Translations under genes and position numbers: made by a program
Source: Streptomyces sp. SPB162
GTDB taxonomy: Bacteria > Actinomycetota > Actinomycetes > Streptomycetales > Streptomycetaceae
NCBI RefSeq assembly: GCF_029504575.1
Contig: NZ_JAQFII010000001.1
Span: 620,001-684,000, forward strand
Direction: 5' to 3'
DNA: 64,000 nucleotides
The notes under the pieces: generated by a model
The model's database searches: none
What the model was told of the DNA's origin: nothing
Seen by the model: the letters and a program-made list of their open reading frames with translations, nothing else
Shown: one piece after another, positions 1 to 11,537 of the stretch
Layout of the letters: every line of letters begins with the position of its first letter
Position numbering within the stretch: position 1 is the first letter of the stretch

Positions 1-687
1 GCTTCGGACCTCGTCGAGCCGCGCGCGCATCCACCGCTCCCGGGCGAGGTCCGACGCCGCCACGCCCCCACAGCGCTCGGCGTCGTGCCGCAGCGCCCAG
101 CCGGTGAGCAGGGCGGCGCGGCGCAGCGCCTCGGGGGTGGAGCCGGGGGCCGCGGTCTCCACGAGGCGGTCCCAGAGATCCTCTCCGGGACGCCCGGTGA
201 GCCGGGCGTTCAGCGCGTCGCGCAGACCGGGCCCTTCGCCGCCGAAGCCGCCCCGGCCGGACGGCGGGCGGCCTTCGTGCCAGGCCGGGTCGGACAGCGG
301 CAGGTCGCACGCGATGACCGGGACGCCGTGCTCGGCGGCCCAGCGCAGGGCCGCGAGTTCGGGAGAGAAGTCGGCGAACGGATAGAAGGCGGGCCCACGC
401 CCGTCCCCGCCGGCGGCGGGGACGGCGGCCAGTGCGACCGGGGCGCGGGTGTCGGCGTGGGCGAGCCAGGGCAGCCACTCCTGCATCTCGGCGGGCAGCT
501 CGACGAGCAGCACCTCCGGCGCGGCGGCGGCCAGCAGTTCCGGCATGACGGCGGCGAGCGACGGCGCGTGGTGACGGACGCCGATGAGGTACGGGACGGC
601 GGGGCCGGTGAGGGCCTCCACCGCCTCGTCCGGCGTCATCGGCGGCGCGGACGGTGTCACGGCGTCGGCCGTGGACGGAACGGTCAT
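1..687 (-). CDS. DUF5682-like protein, 3' part cut by window edge
   Basis: The reading frame runs from an ATG at 687 to the window start, giving the N-terminal 229 residues of a longer protein. The N-terminus has a GVRHHAP motif near residue 37, followed by a segment rich in V/L/E (LLVELPAEMQEWL), as in the DUF5682/TraB-like proteins that accompany MoxR ATPases. It starts 4 bases after the stop of the MoxR ATPase gene, so the two are almost certainly co-transcribed. In the enterobacterial yeh cluster the equivalent place is held by YehM, and a vWA protein would be expected next, outside this window. The family assignment is from memory of the motif pattern; biochemical function is unknown. 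Confidence 0.7.
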   Translation of the reverse strand, partial: MTVPSTADAVTPSAPPMTPDEAVEALTGPAVPYLIGVRHHAPSLAAVMPELLAAAAPEVLLVELPAEMQEWLPWLAHADTRAPVALAAVPAAGGDGRGPAFYPFADFSPELAALRWAAEHGVPVIACDLPLSDPAWHEGRPPSGRGGFGGEGPGLRDALNARLTGRPGEDLWDRLVETAAPGSTPEALRRAALLTGWALRHDAERCGGVAASDLARERWMRARLDEVRS

Positions 688-691
688 GGCG

Positions 692-1876
692 TCAGCTCTC
701 CAGGACCGAGCGCAGGTCCCACAGGGTGCGCCAGGTCGCGGATCCCTGCTCGGCCCGGCGGCGCACCGCGCCGTCCCAGTACCCCAGCAACCGGGCGGCG
801 TCCGCCGGGTCGTCCTTGCGGACGACGCCGAGCAGATGGCCCGGGAGCAGGGACAGCACGTCCCGGTCGCCGGGGAAGTACGCGGCGGCCAGGGCCAGCG
901 AGCCGGCCACCGACACGGCCTCCGCGGTGCTCATCACCGTGGAGGGCCGTTCGACCTCCCAGCCCTCGGCCGACCGCCCGTCCCGCAGATCGCGGAAGGC
1001 CGTCACGAGGGCTTCGAGGATCGCGTCGTCCACCTGGAAGGGTGCTCCCGCCCGTGTGACGGCCGCGTGGGCCTGGCGGCGCACCAGGGCCGTCTCGGCG
1101 TCCAGGTCGCCGATGGGGCCGACCGTCTCGAAGTTGAAGCGACGCTTGAGGGCTGCGGACATCTCGGAGACGCCCTTGTCGCGGAGGTTGGCGGTCGCGA
1201 TGAGCGTGAAGCCGGGCGCGGCGTGCGCGAGGGCGTCCTCCCCGCCGGCCAGCTCCGGGACGGCGATGCGCCGTTCGGACAGCAGCGAGACCAGGGCGTC
1301 CTGGACCTCCGGCAGGCAGCGGGTGATCTCCTCGACGCGGGCCACCGCGCCGCGGGTCATGGCGGTGAGGACCGGGGACGGCACCAGGGCCTGGCGGGTG
1401 GGGCCCTGGGCCAGCAGCAGCGCGTAGTTCCAGCCGTACTTGAGCTGGTCCTCGGTGGTGCCCGCGGTGCCCTGTACCACCAGGCCGCTGGTGCCGCACA
1501 CGGCGGCCGACAGCAGCTCGGAGAGCATCGACTTGGCGGTGCCCGGCTCGCCGACGAGCAGCAGTCCGCGCTCCCCGGCCAGAGTGACCACGCAGCGTTC
1601 CACCAGAGCGCGGTCGCCGACGAACTTCTGCTCGACCACCAGCCGGCGCGGAACCCCCTCGGGTGCCGTGGCGCCGTCCGGCAGTTGCAGGGTCTCCCCG
1701 CTGCCCATCACGAAGGTGACGACGGCGCGCGGGGTCAGCCGCCAGGAGGGCGGGCGGGGGCCGCCGTCATAGGCGGCGAGGAAGGCCAGCTCGGTGGCGT
1801 GGCGGTCCTCGGGCGGCGTGACCTGGCGGTCCGGCGCCGCGGGGGAGGCGGTCTCGGTGCGGATGTCGGTGGTCAT
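692..1876 (-). CDS. MoxR-family AAA+ ATPase (YehL-like)
   Basis: This 394-aa protein is a MoxR-type AAA+ ATPase. It has a Walker A motif GEPGTAKS, a Walker B-like segment VARVEEIT with two acidic residues, a sensor-1 stretch TLIATANLRDKG and an arginine-finger region LKRRFNFE. MoxR ATPases act as chaperone-like remodelling motors and usually work with a vWA-domain partner. The start codon overlaps the stop of the upstream 1658-aa gene by four bases (ATGA), so translation is coupled. The downstream DUF5682-like gene begins 4 bases after its stop. Within MoxR enzymes the gene order best fits the YehL subgroup; the substrate is unknown. Confidence 0.9.
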   Translation of the reverse strand: MTTDIRTETASPAAPDRQVTPPEDRHATELAFLAAYDGGPRPPSWRLTPRAVVTFVMGSGETLQLPDGATAPEGVPRRLVVEQKFVGDRALVERCVVTLAGERGLLLVGEPGTAKSMLSELLSAAVCGTSGLVVQGTAGTTEDQLKYGWNYALLLAQGPTRQALVPSPVLTAMTRGAVARVEEITRCLPEVQDALVSLLSERRIAVPELAGGEDALAHAAPGFTLIATANLRDKGVSEMSAALKRRFNFETVGPIGDLDAETALVRRQAHAAVTRAGAPFQVDDAILEALVTAFRDLRDGRSAEGWEVERPSTVMSTAEAVSVAGSLALAAAYFPGDRDVLSLLPGHLLGVVRKDDPADAARLLGYWDGAVRRRAEQGSATWRTLWDLRSVLES

Positions 1877-4800
1877 CGACGGCGGCCCTTCCGGGTGGCA
1901 CGGGTGGTGAGTTCTTCGAAGGCGGGGGCGTCGCCGTCCTGCACGCGCCCCCAGGCGAGGGCGAACAGGGCGGGAACGGGGAGGTGCGGCCGGGCCCTGG
2001 CGTAGTCGCTCAGCGGGTAGAGCCCTTCCTTCCAGGTCTCCACCGGCAGGGCGGGGGACTTGAAGTCGTGCCAGCCGCAGGGCAGGAACAGGCTCCGGCC
2101 CGCGCGGGACCGCTTGGCCTCCAGGACCAGGTCCGTGGCGGCCAGTTCCGTCCGCGCCTTCTTCAGCCGCGCGGGCTTCCACCCGGTCCACCGGGCGCAG
2201 TCGCGGTCCGTCGGGTCGGGCAGGGCCAGCAGCTGCAGATAGAGCGCGGCCGCGTCCTCGCTCAGCGCGTGGGCGGCGGCCACCTCGGTGACCAGCCCCG
2301 GCACCGATCGGGTGGGGTCCTGCGCGTACCCGGTGACGTCGTCGGGTCCGGTGCCCGCGTTGACGGCCTGCTCCAGGTCGCTGCCGAGCAGCACCCGTAT
2401 CGAGGCGATGGTGCCGGTCCGCGAGGGGCCGAGCAGTCCTTCGAGCAGTCCGAAGACGGGGTCGTCGGCGCCGGTGAGGCCCGCCGTGCGGACCAGGGTC
2501 GTCTCGATGTCGGCGTACCAGGGTCGCAGGAGGAGGCTGTCCCCGACACGGGTGAGGCCGTCGGGCCCCGCTCCGCCGCTTGCGGGCAGGCTGTACGCCG
2601 TGCGCAGCGCGGCGGCGGTCGGGGTGCCCTTGTCGGTCCACTGCACGTCGAGGTCGAGGACAAGGCCGGGGTCGGCCAGGCGCCGGCGGACGGCGGCGAG
2701 TCCCGCGGGCAGGTGGGCCCGCAGCGGGTGTCCGTACGGCAGTCCGTAGGCCAGCCCGCTGAGCGCGGCGACGGCGCCGGTCAGGGCGCCCCGGCCGGGC
2801 AGGGCGGAGGGGTCGTCGGGGACGAGGTCGCCGTCCTTGTCGCGACGCATGGTGGTGGTGCGGCTCAGCCACGCGGTACGGGCGGGGTTGAGGACGGCCT
2901 CCGCGGCGTCCGTGCCGACGCCGTGCAGCACGTCCGCCAGATCCTCCGGCAGCCGGACCAGCGAGCCCAGGCGCTCGGCCCATACGTGGACCGCCGCGTC
3001 GATGTCCGGTCCCATCGCCCACAGCTCTGCCGGGTCGGCCGGCAGCAGGGCGTCCAGCAGAGCCAGCCGGTTGTCGCGGCCGAGCGCGTTGAGGCGGTGG
3101 TCGGCCCGTTCCGCCTGGCGGGTCTTGAGGCCGAGCGGGGACAGCCCGGCCGCCTCCGTCTCGCCGGTGGCCGCCGCGATCAGCAGAGTCGCCTGGGCGG
3201 GCCCGATGCCGGTGGCGGTGTCGAGAGCGACGGCCGCTTCGGGCCGCCACGCGGTGGCGCCCTGTTCCCGGATGAGGCGGATCAGTGGCAGCAGGCGCTC
3301 GTGCGGGAACGCCGGGTCGTGCCGCCGCTCATCGTGCAGGGTGAAGTCGGCGATCTTGCCGAACGCGCCCTCCGGGTCGTGGTCGAGGGCGAGCCAGTGG
3401 ATGCGTTCGGTCCCCCGGGCGGTGTTCTGCCGACCGAGGATCACCACGGTGCGGCCACCGCGGCGCAGCACCTGCCCGACACGCTCCCGCTTGGGGTCCT
3501 CCTCGCACAGGATGACCTCGCGCAGGGCGCCCGGGGGGTCCGCGAGCGGGCCGGCGGCCACCGCTTCGAGCAGCGTCAGCAGCGCCTCCCGGTGCTCGGC
3601 GGAGGTGCTGGGTGAGGCGGCGCGGTAGGCGAGGGGGCGCAGCGTGTTCAGGAAGGGCAGCCAGACCATTCCGACGCCGGGGACCGTGTGGGCCTCGCCG
3701 TTCCAGCCGTCGCCCAGGGCGGGCAGCGGGACGGGCTCGGGCAGCGGCTTGCCGTCGGCGGGCTTGCCCGACAGGACCTGGTTGACCGCCAGGATCTGCT
3801 GGAGGGCGGTCCACACCTCGCCCTGCCCCCACCGCATGTAGCCGCCCGGCACGGCGATACCGGTGGTGGCGGCGCGCAGCGTCGCGTCGTCGCCGTGGGC
3901 GGGCCGGTGCTGGGCGAACATGCCCTCGGTCCGCGGTGTCGCGGGCTGTTGGGGCTGCACGGGTGTGACGAACCTGGTGGTGGCGAGCACGTGGTTGACG
4001 GCGGCCCGCACGATCGCGGTCACGCCGGTGAGCAGCCGCGGGTCGGACAGCACGGGGAGCGCCGCGGCGACGGCCGTCCGGACCACCGCTTCCTCGGACG
4101 GTCCGGTGTACGTCTCCCGCGCGGCGGCGGCCGCGGCGCGCCGCTCTTCCAGGGCGGTGATCGCCGTGCTGAGCAGGGCTTCGACGTCCGTGTCGGTGAC
4201 CGCCCGCAGGGCTGCCGAGCCCTGCTCGTCGCGCGGGCGCAGGGCGTGCCAGAACGCCGGTGGCGGCACGTGTGCGGTGCCCGCGGCGTACTCCCCGCCC
4301 TGTTCGCCGATGGAGACGGAGCCCAGTACGCCGGCGGCGTCGGACGTGCCGTGCGCCGGGTGTAGCTGGATGGTGTTGCCGACCTGGGCGGCGACGGGGC
4401 CCGCTCCCCCGGGCAGCCGCAGGACGCCCAGCGGTACCGGGTGGTGGCCGGGGCCGGCGGCCACGGGGAGGGTGACGGTGCGCCCGTCGGGTGTGCCGGC
4501 GGTGACCCGTCGCTCGTGGTCGCGGCCCTCGGTCCGTACCCAGCGGCCGAGGACGGTGCCGTCGGTGCCGAACGGGGTGTTCTCCAGGCCGGGCATCAGC
4601 GGCAGCACCTCGCAGTCCTGCTGCACGAGCCGGGCGTCCTCCCGGATCCCGGACTGCAGGAACGCGGGCAGCGAAGCCCGGCCGTGCGTGCCGCCGGCCG
4701 GGTCGTACTCGACCCAGATGGGCTCGCGGCCCTGCTTGCCCTGGCGCCAGTACCCGGTCCCGTCGCCCAGCACGGGCCGGGAGGACGGCAGGGTCGTGTC

Positions 4801-6849
4801 ACCGGCGTGCAGGGTGCGCCCGCCGGTGGCACGGCCGCCGCCGGGCAGCGGCAGCGACGGGGTGCCCGCCGTCTGCGCGCTCCACCAGTACGGCAGCTGC
4901 TCGCCGCCGAGCGTGAACACCTCGGAGGGGCGGCCCGACCAGTAGGCGCGCTGCTTGCTGTCCTCGTACCAGATGACGAGCAGTTCGCCGTCCGTGTAGC
5001 GGAAGTGCGGGCGCCGCCACTGGTCGTGGTCGACCGGCAGGCGCAGGTCGTGCTCCAGCAGGACCCCTTCGGGGCCGACGACGACGGCTCTGTTCCGGTT
5101 CGCGACGATGAGCGCGGGCCACGCCTCGGCGACCATGACCCAGTGGTTCCGGTCGGCCCGTTCGGAGTCGAGCTGCTGGTAGACCTCCTCCAGGGCGGGC
5201 CAGCCCAGTTCGTCCACGATGCCCGCGCGCAGGGTGGCGGCGAGGACGGGGGCCAGGTCGTGTCCGCCGACCCGGGCGACGGCCGCGGCGTTGACCCGCG
5301 CGGCCACCGGGCGGAACCGTGCGATCCGGCTGAGCGCCGCGCGCGAGCCGGGCAGACCGGTCGCACCGGTGAACTCCTCGGCGCGATCGCGCAGCCAGTC
5401 GTGCAGCACCTCGCTCAGGACCGGGTGGGCGGCGATCGCGTCGAGTACGGAGTTCGCCGCCCGGTGGTCGTTGAGGCCGCTCAGGGCGTGGTGGAGCAGC
5501 CCGCGGAAGCGGGGGCGACCCGCGACGGCCGTGAGGTCGCGGCGGCCGGGGGCGTCGTCGGTGAGCCAGCCCTCCAGCGGGAGATGGACCGGGGCGCCGG
5601 GGGCCGGTTCGGTGAGGGGGATGCCCCAGGCCAGGCAGGCGTCGAGCAGGTCCAGGTCGGCGCCGGCGTGCCAGCGCCCCTGGAACAGGTCGACCGGACG
5701 ACCGTCGGAGCGGAGCCGGGGGGTCATCCGCTCGACGAGCGCGAGCGTCACGGCGCAGCGCTGGGAGCTGGACGAGCCGTGCTTGCGGTGCAGCGCCCAG
5801 CGGCTGAGCCAGTCCGCCGGATCGGTGCCCGCCGTGCCGGTCTCCTCGGTGAGCAGGGTGTCGGCGCCGGTCTCGGCGAGGAGCCCGAGCCAGGACTCGT
5901 CGGCGGACCTGCCGTTTCCGAGTCCGGTGGGCAGGATCTCCAGCAGCCGGGCGCGGACGGCCGGTTCGCCCGCGGCGAGCGTCACCAGGGTGGCGCGGTA
6001 GGCGGTCCAGAACGAGGCGGGTGCGCGGACGATGCTGGGTGAGGCGAGCAGGTCGGCGACGAAGGCCGATTCGGCGGTCAGCCGGTCGAGACCCGCGGCT
6101 TTGATGAGGCCGCGGGCGTCCTGCGGAAGGGCGGCGTACGGCGGCATCCCGGCGGCGCAGCGTTCGACGGCCAGCCGGCGGAACTGCGCCCACGCCTCCG
6201 CCGGGTCGAGCCGCCGGGAGAGGTCCTGTGCGTGGTCCTTGAGCGCCTTGACGGTCAGCGCGCCGGCGAAGGCGAACTCCAGGAAGACCGCCCGCTGGCG
6301 GTCCTCGTCGACCGCCAGGCCGTGCACGCGCTCGGCGGCGCGTGCCTTGCCGAAGAGCGTCGCGGCGTAGGTGCTGTTGTCGTGTTGCAGGAAGACCCGG
6401 GCGGCCTGCTCGTAGAACGTCGGCAGGAAGTGCGGTACGGCCCGGCCGAGCCGGGTGGCGAGTGCTTCGAAGCCGTCCTTCGCGGCGCCCGCGCGGGACT
6501 TGGCCTGGCGGGCGAGCCGCTCCATGTCCTTGACGAGGGCGAGGGCGTGGTGGCCGTTGGCCGGGTCGTTGACCAGGGCCCAGGCGGGGAAGCCCAGCGT
6601 CTCCCGGCGGACCTGGCCGACCTCGGGGGTCTCGGGTTCGCGGACCAGCCCGAGGAAGTCCAGCGCCAGGTCCTCGGCATCCCCGAGGGTCCCGGCCACC
6701 AGGCGCACCACGCGCCGGTCGTCGAGCGCCGGGTGCGTGTACGTGCGGGCGGTGAGCGCGTCGGCGTCGTCACGGGTGACGGTGCCGGGGCGCAGGATCG
6801 CGCCGGCGTCGAGCAGGGCCGCGGCCCGGGTGGTGTCGTCGGTCTTCAT
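1873..6849 (-). CDS. Large uncharacterised protein of a DUF4132/MoxR operon (1658 aa)
   Basis: A single open frame of 1658 residues starts at ATG 6849, which overlaps the DUF4132-like gene by ATGA; its own stop overlaps the MoxR start in the same way. A longer upstream extension of this frame is only the antisense-free shadow of the neighbouring gene. The sequence is rich in helices with Ala/Leu/Arg, has no signal peptide or membrane segment, and contains a central beta-rich stretch with WxD/WYED-type repeats (around residues 600-800) that could form a propeller-like or wedge-like domain. I do not recognise catalytic motifs. Position between a DUF4132 protein and a MoxR ATPase suggests it is the substrate, scaffold or effector of that ATPase. 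Confidence 0.75.
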   Translation of the reverse strand: MKTDDTTRAAALLDAGAILRPGTVTRDDADALTARTYTHPALDDRRVVRLVAGTLGDAEDLALDFLGLVREPETPEVGQVRRETLGFPAWALVNDPANGHHALALVKDMERLARQAKSRAGAAKDGFEALATRLGRAVPHFLPTFYEQAARVFLQHDNSTYAATLFGKARAAERVHGLAVDEDRQRAVFLEFAFAGALTVKALKDHAQDLSRRLDPAEAWAQFRRLAVERCAAGMPPYAALPQDARGLIKAAGLDRLTAESAFVADLLASPSIVRAPASFWTAYRATLVTLAAGEPAVRARLLEILPTGLGNGRSADESWLGLLAETGADTLLTEETGTAGTDPADWLSRWALHRKHGSSSSQRCAVTLALVERMTPRLRSDGRPVDLFQGRWHAGADLDLLDACLAWGIPLTEPAPGAPVHLPLEGWLTDDAPGRRDLTAVAGRPRFRGLLHHALSGLNDHRAANSVLDAIAAHPVLSEVLHDWLRDRAEEFTGATGLPGSRAALSRIARFRPVAARVNAAAVARVGGHDLAPVLAATLRAGIVDELGWPALEEVYQQLDSERADRNHWVMVAEAWPALIVANRNRAVVVGPEGVLLEHDLRLPVDHDQWRRPHFRYTDGELLVIWYEDSKQRAYWSGRPSEVFTLGGEQLPYWWSAQTAGTPSLPLPGGGRATGGRTLHAGDTTLPSSRPVLGDGTGYWRQGKQGREPIWVEYDPAGGTHGRASLPAFLQSGIREDARLVQQDCEVLPLMPGLENTPFGTDGTVLGRWVRTEGRDHERRVTAGTPDGRTVTLPVAAGPGHHPVPLGVLRLPGGAGPVAAQVGNTIQLHPAHGTSDAAGVLGSVSIGEQGGEYAAGTAHVPPPAFWHALRPRDEQGSAALRAVTDTDVEALLSTAITALEERRAAAAAARETYTGPSEEAVVRTAVAAALPVLSDPRLLTGVTAIVRAAVNHVLATTRFVTPVQPQQPATPRTEGMFAQHRPAHGDDATLRAATTGIAVPGGYMRWGQGEVWTALQQILAVNQVLSGKPADGKPLPEPVPLPALGDGWNGEAHTVPGVGMVWLPFLNTLRPLAYRAASPSTSAEHREALLTLLEAVAAGPLADPPGALREVILCEEDPKRERVGQVLRRGGRTVVILGRQNTARGTERIHWLALDHDPEGAFGKIADFTLHDERRHDPAFPHERLLPLIRLIREQGATAWRPEAAVALDTATGIGPAQATLLIAAATGETEAAGLSPLGLKTRQAERADHRLNALGRDNRLALLDALLPADPAELWAMGPDIDAAVHVWAERLGSLVRLPEDLADVLHGVGTDAAEAVLNPARTAWLSRTTTMRRDKDGDLVPDDPSALPGRGALTGAVAALSGLAYGLPYGHPLRAHLPAGLAAVRRRLADPGLVLDLDVQWTDKGTPTAAALRTAYSLPASGGAGPDGLTRVGDSLLLRPWYADIETTLVRTAGLTGADDPVFGLLEGLLGPSRTGTIASIRVLLGSDLEQAVNAGTGPDDVTGYAQDPTRSVPGLVTEVAAAHALSEDAAALYLQLLALPDPTDRDCARWTGWKPARLKKARTELAATDLVLEAKRSRAGRSLFLPCGWHDFKSPALPVETWKEGLYPLSDYARARPHLPVPALFALAWGRVQDGDAPAFEELTTRATRKGRRR

Positions 6850-7700
6850 GCCGCCTGCTCCTCGTCCTCGATGTCGCGTCCTGCGTACAGGGCCGCGGCC
6901 ATGCGCATGCCCTCCGACCACGCCACCGGTCCGACCTGGCCGGCGGTCAACGCCCGTCCCGCGCCGTCGGTCCAGGTCAGCGAGCCGGTCTCGGCCTGCT
7001 CGTAGCTCTCGTAGTCGCCGATCCAGATCCGCGCCTCGACCGTTCTGCCGTCCTCGACCACCGGGCAGACCGCCTGGCCGCCACGCGCCCGGTAGCCGAA
7101 CTGGGTGGCACGGCCGTGCAGGAACCGCAGTTCCTTGAAGGTCCCGCCCGCGTAGTCGTCGACCGAGGCGGTCTCCGCGTCCAGGCCCGCCGGGCGGTGC
7201 CATACCTCACGGAAGAGCTGCTGCACCTTCTGGTCGACGGTGAGCTCGACCGCGAACTCCCGCAGCTCCTCCAGGTCGTCCAGCAGCACAGGGTGCGGTA
7301 TGCGGACCAGCTCGGGGCTGATGCGCACGGTGTCACCGTCCAGGTCCACCAGGCCCAGGCCCCGGACGGGGTCGGCGTCCCGCAGGAACCCGGCGACGTC
7401 GCCGTTCTCGCCGATGACGACGAGGTCGCGCAGGGCGGACTGCCAGGCGGTGTCCTGCCACACCTGGGCGATGGCCGCGACCGGGACGGGCAGCGAGCGC
7501 ACCATCCACCGCTCCACGTCGGCGGCGCACTGCCGTTCGTGCCGGTCCAGCCACTCCACCAGCTGGCGCAGTCCGACCACGGCCGGATCGTCGGCCAGCT
7601 TCGGCGGTACCGTCTTCAGCCGGCGCCCCGCCGCGTTGCGGCAGACCACTTTCCCGTCGTCGAGCGCGACTTGGTAGTCGCCGGCCGGAACCCACCCCAT
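6846..7700 (-). CDS. DUF4132-like protein (YehI/MolR type)
   Basis: This 284-aa protein contains features of DUF4132: a PPKLADD segment followed by a charged helix, and the late motif VQQLFREVWHRP preceding FLHGRATQFGYRARG. It opens a tightly coupled minus-strand operon. ATG 7700 is preceded by AAGGAG eight bases upstream, a good ribosome binding site, and the stop overlaps the next start by four bases. E. coli YehI, the larger DUF4132 protein, is encoded beside the YehL MoxR ATPase, which matches this order. Function is unknown; old links of the MolR region to molybdate are not supported by anything in this gene, although a molybdate operon lies 5 kb away. Confidence 0.65.
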   Translation of the reverse strand: MGWVPAGDYQVALDDGKVVCRNAAGRRLKTVPPKLADDPAVVGLRQLVEWLDRHERQCAADVERWMVRSLPVPVAAIAQVWQDTAWQSALRDLVVIGENGDVAGFLRDADPVRGLGLVDLDGDTVRISPELVRIPHPVLLDDLEELREFAVELTVDQKVQQLFREVWHRPAGLDAETASVDDYAGGTFKELRFLHGRATQFGYRARGGQAVCPVVEDGRTVEARIWIGDYESYEQAETGSLTWTDGAGRALTAGQVGPVAWSEGMRMAAALYAGRDIEDEEQAA

Positions 7701-7734
7701 GTGCTGTCTCCTTGGTCAGACGGCTGTTCCGGGG

Positions 7735-7770
7735 CATGGCGCAGCGCATGGCACAGCCCATGGCATTCCC
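7735..7770. repeat. Three 12-bp direct repeats upstream of the DUF4132/MoxR operon
   Basis: The units at 7735-7746, 7747-7758 and 7759-7770 all begin CATGGC, and the first two continue with CAGC. They lie 35-70 bases upstream of the ATG at 7700 in the only non-coding gap of the operon (7701-7876), so they overlap the likely promoter. They could be iterated operator sites. No other signal was recognised in that gap. Confidence 0.45.
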
Positions 7771-7876
7771 CCGGTCGCAGCACCGCCGCGATCACGATGG
7801 TGCGACTCTAGGGGGACCCTCGGACAATGCCTCCGGCAGCGTCGGCGGCCCTGTGGACAACCTCGTCGCGCGGGGT

Positions 7877-9096
7877 TCAGACGGTGCTTCCGGTGACCTT
7901 CGCGGCGGTGAAGTCCCAGCTGAGCAGCAGGATGGCGAGATCGTCCAGATGACGTCCCGCGTCCATCTTGCGCGTGACGGTGGTCAGATGGTCCACCAGC
8001 GCCTGTCCCGTCGTCCGCGGCGCGCTGTCGATGATCGACAGCAGTCCCTCGGTCCCCAGCCGATCGCGCCCGGGGCCGGTGTGCCCCTCCACCAGACCGT
8101 CGGTGTGCAGCAACAACGAGGCCGCGGGCGGCAGTTCGGTCCGCGTGGTGTGCCGGCTGATGCCACCGGGGCCGATCCCCAGGGCGATACCCGGCCGGGA
8201 GGGCAGTGGACGGGCGGTGCCCTGCCGCAACAGGAGCGGCTCGTCGTGGCCGGCCAGCGTGACGTCGATCCGGCAGGTGTCCGGGTGGAGCGAGATGGTC
8301 GCGACGGTGGCGAACATGGCGGAGTAGGGGCGTTCCGCGACGAGGACCTGTTCCATCAGGGCCAGCAGCCCGGACTCGCGGTGGCCGCCCAGGACGAGCG
8401 AACGCCAGGCGATGCGCAGACACACCCCGATGGCGGCCTCGTCGGGTCCGTGACCGCTGACGTCGCCGATGACCGCGTGGACGACACCGTCCGACGTCTC
8501 CACCACGTCCAGGAAGTCACCGGCCAGCAGGGCGCCTTCGCGGCCGGGCAGGTAGCAGCTGGTGGGGACGACGGCCCGGGTGGTGAGCATCGGGGTGGGC
8601 AGCAGGCCCCGTTCCAGCCGAGTGTTCTCCTGTGCCCGCAGGTGGTTCTCGCGCAGCTCGGTCGCGGTGCGCTCGGCGTGCTTGCGGTGTACGGCGTAGC
8701 GCAGCGCACGGTCGAGGAGTTCGCCGGTGACGGTGCCCTTGACCAGGTAGTCCTGAGCTCCGGCGGCGACGGCTTCCGCGCCCGCGCTGCTCTCGGCCAT
8801 GCCGGTGAGGACGATGACGGCCGCCGCCGGGCAGGCGGTCAGCACCTGGTGGACGGCGCCGGTGCCCGACGCGTCGGGCAGGTGGAGATCGAGCAGGATG
8901 CAGTCGGGCGTGCGCCCCTTGAGGCGGGCCAGCCCGGCGGCGAGCGTCTGGGCCCACTCCAGGTCGACGCTCAGACCGGTGTCGGCCAGGTACTCCTCGA
9001 CCAGCATCGCGTCACCGGCGTCGTCCTCGATGAGCAGGACGCCGTAGCGGCCCGGCGACCGCTGGGCGGGGACGGCGGGCGGCATCGCCGGCGCGT

Positions 9097-9100
<4 letters not shown>
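7877..9100 (-). CDS. Response regulator with PP2C (SpoIIE/RsbU-type) phosphatase output
   Basis: The 407-aa product has an N-terminal CheY-like receiver (residues about 20-140, phospho-acceptor Asp71 in LLDLHLP, conserved K in YLVKG) and a C-terminal PP2C/SpoIIE phosphatase with AGDFLD, GDVSGHG and a final DDLAILLL metal-binding motif. Such proteins dephosphorylate anti-sigma-factor antagonists, here presumably under control of the neighbouring kinase. ATG 9100 overlaps the stop of the kinase gene by four bases, indicating translational coupling. No STAS or RsbW-type partner is in the window, so the target is elsewhere. Confidence 0.9.
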
Positions 9101-10740
<1,640 letters not shown>

Positions 10741-10931
10741 CGCGACTCCTCGATCACCCCGCCCCGCCGCGGCCGCGGCGGGGCCCATTGCTCTGCCCCC
10801 AGGTACAGCGCGCCATCGTACCGAGTCCGACAACCAAGATTGTCGCCCTGTCGGCACGACCGTAGGGTGGGCACATGCGTCGCGGGCGCCGCCCCGCTTC
10901 CGACCCCGCAGACCTCCACAGGAGCGACTTC

Positions 10932-11369
10932 GTGAACGCCCTCGCCTCCCCCCGCTCCTACAGCATCCTGCTCGTCGAGGACGACGCCGCCGACGCGATG
11001 CTTATCGAGGAAGCCCTCGCCGAGAAGGGCATGACCCGCGCCATCGCCCGCGTGGACGACGGTGTCGCCGCCCTGGAACACCTGCGGGACCCGGCCAACG
11101 ACCGCCCGGATCTCATCGTGCTGGATCTGAACATGCCCCGCATGAACGGCCGGGAACTGCTGGCCGTCCTCAAGGACGACCCGTCCCTGGCCACCATCCC
11201 GGTGGTCGTCCTCACCACCTCGTCCACCCCGGACGACATCTCGGACGCCTACCAGCACCACGCCAACGCGTACGTCACCAAGCCGGTCAACCTCGACGAC
11301 TTCCTGCAGTCCGTACGGGGCATCGACGCGTTCTTCCTCGACATCGCCACCCACCTCCCCCGCGATTGA
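10932..11369 (+). CDS. Rcp1-like single-domain response regulator
   Basis: This 145-aa receiver has the acidic pair EDD near residue 18, phospho-acceptor Asp65 in VLDLNMPRMNG, the Thr in VVLTTS and Lys117 in YVTKPVN. There is no output domain. GTG 10932 is preferred over an ATG at 10875 because GGAG sits seven bases upstream and the extra N-terminus would be arginine-rich and unlike the family. Stand-alone receivers of the Rcp1 group are usually phosphorylated by phytochrome-type kinases; the divergently transcribed kinase at 9097-10740 is the obvious partner. Confidence 0.88.
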   Translation: MNALASPRSYSILLVEDDAADAMLIEEALAEKGMTRAIARVDDGVAALEHLRDPANDRPDLIVLDLNMPRMNGRELLAVLKDDPSLATIPVVVLTTSSTPDDISDAYQHHANAYVTKPVNLDDFLQSVRGIDAFFLDIATHLPRD

Positions 11370-11537
11370 GCGGCGGGCGGCCCTTCTTACGACCGCGCAT
11401 GCGGGACAATCGCCATCCTTACCTCCTATACACCAGGCCAAGAAGCACTTTTGGGTTGCATCCACGATTCCGCGGCCGGACGATGGGGCATGACGACGGG
11501 AGCAGCCGCCGCGTGCACCGCCCGGAGGGGGAATCGG

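Noticed and set aside
584..2005. Long plus-strand frames opposite the MoxR/DUF4132 operon
   Set aside because: They are antisense shadows: the minus-strand frames have the family motifs, GC-rich third positions and coupled starts.
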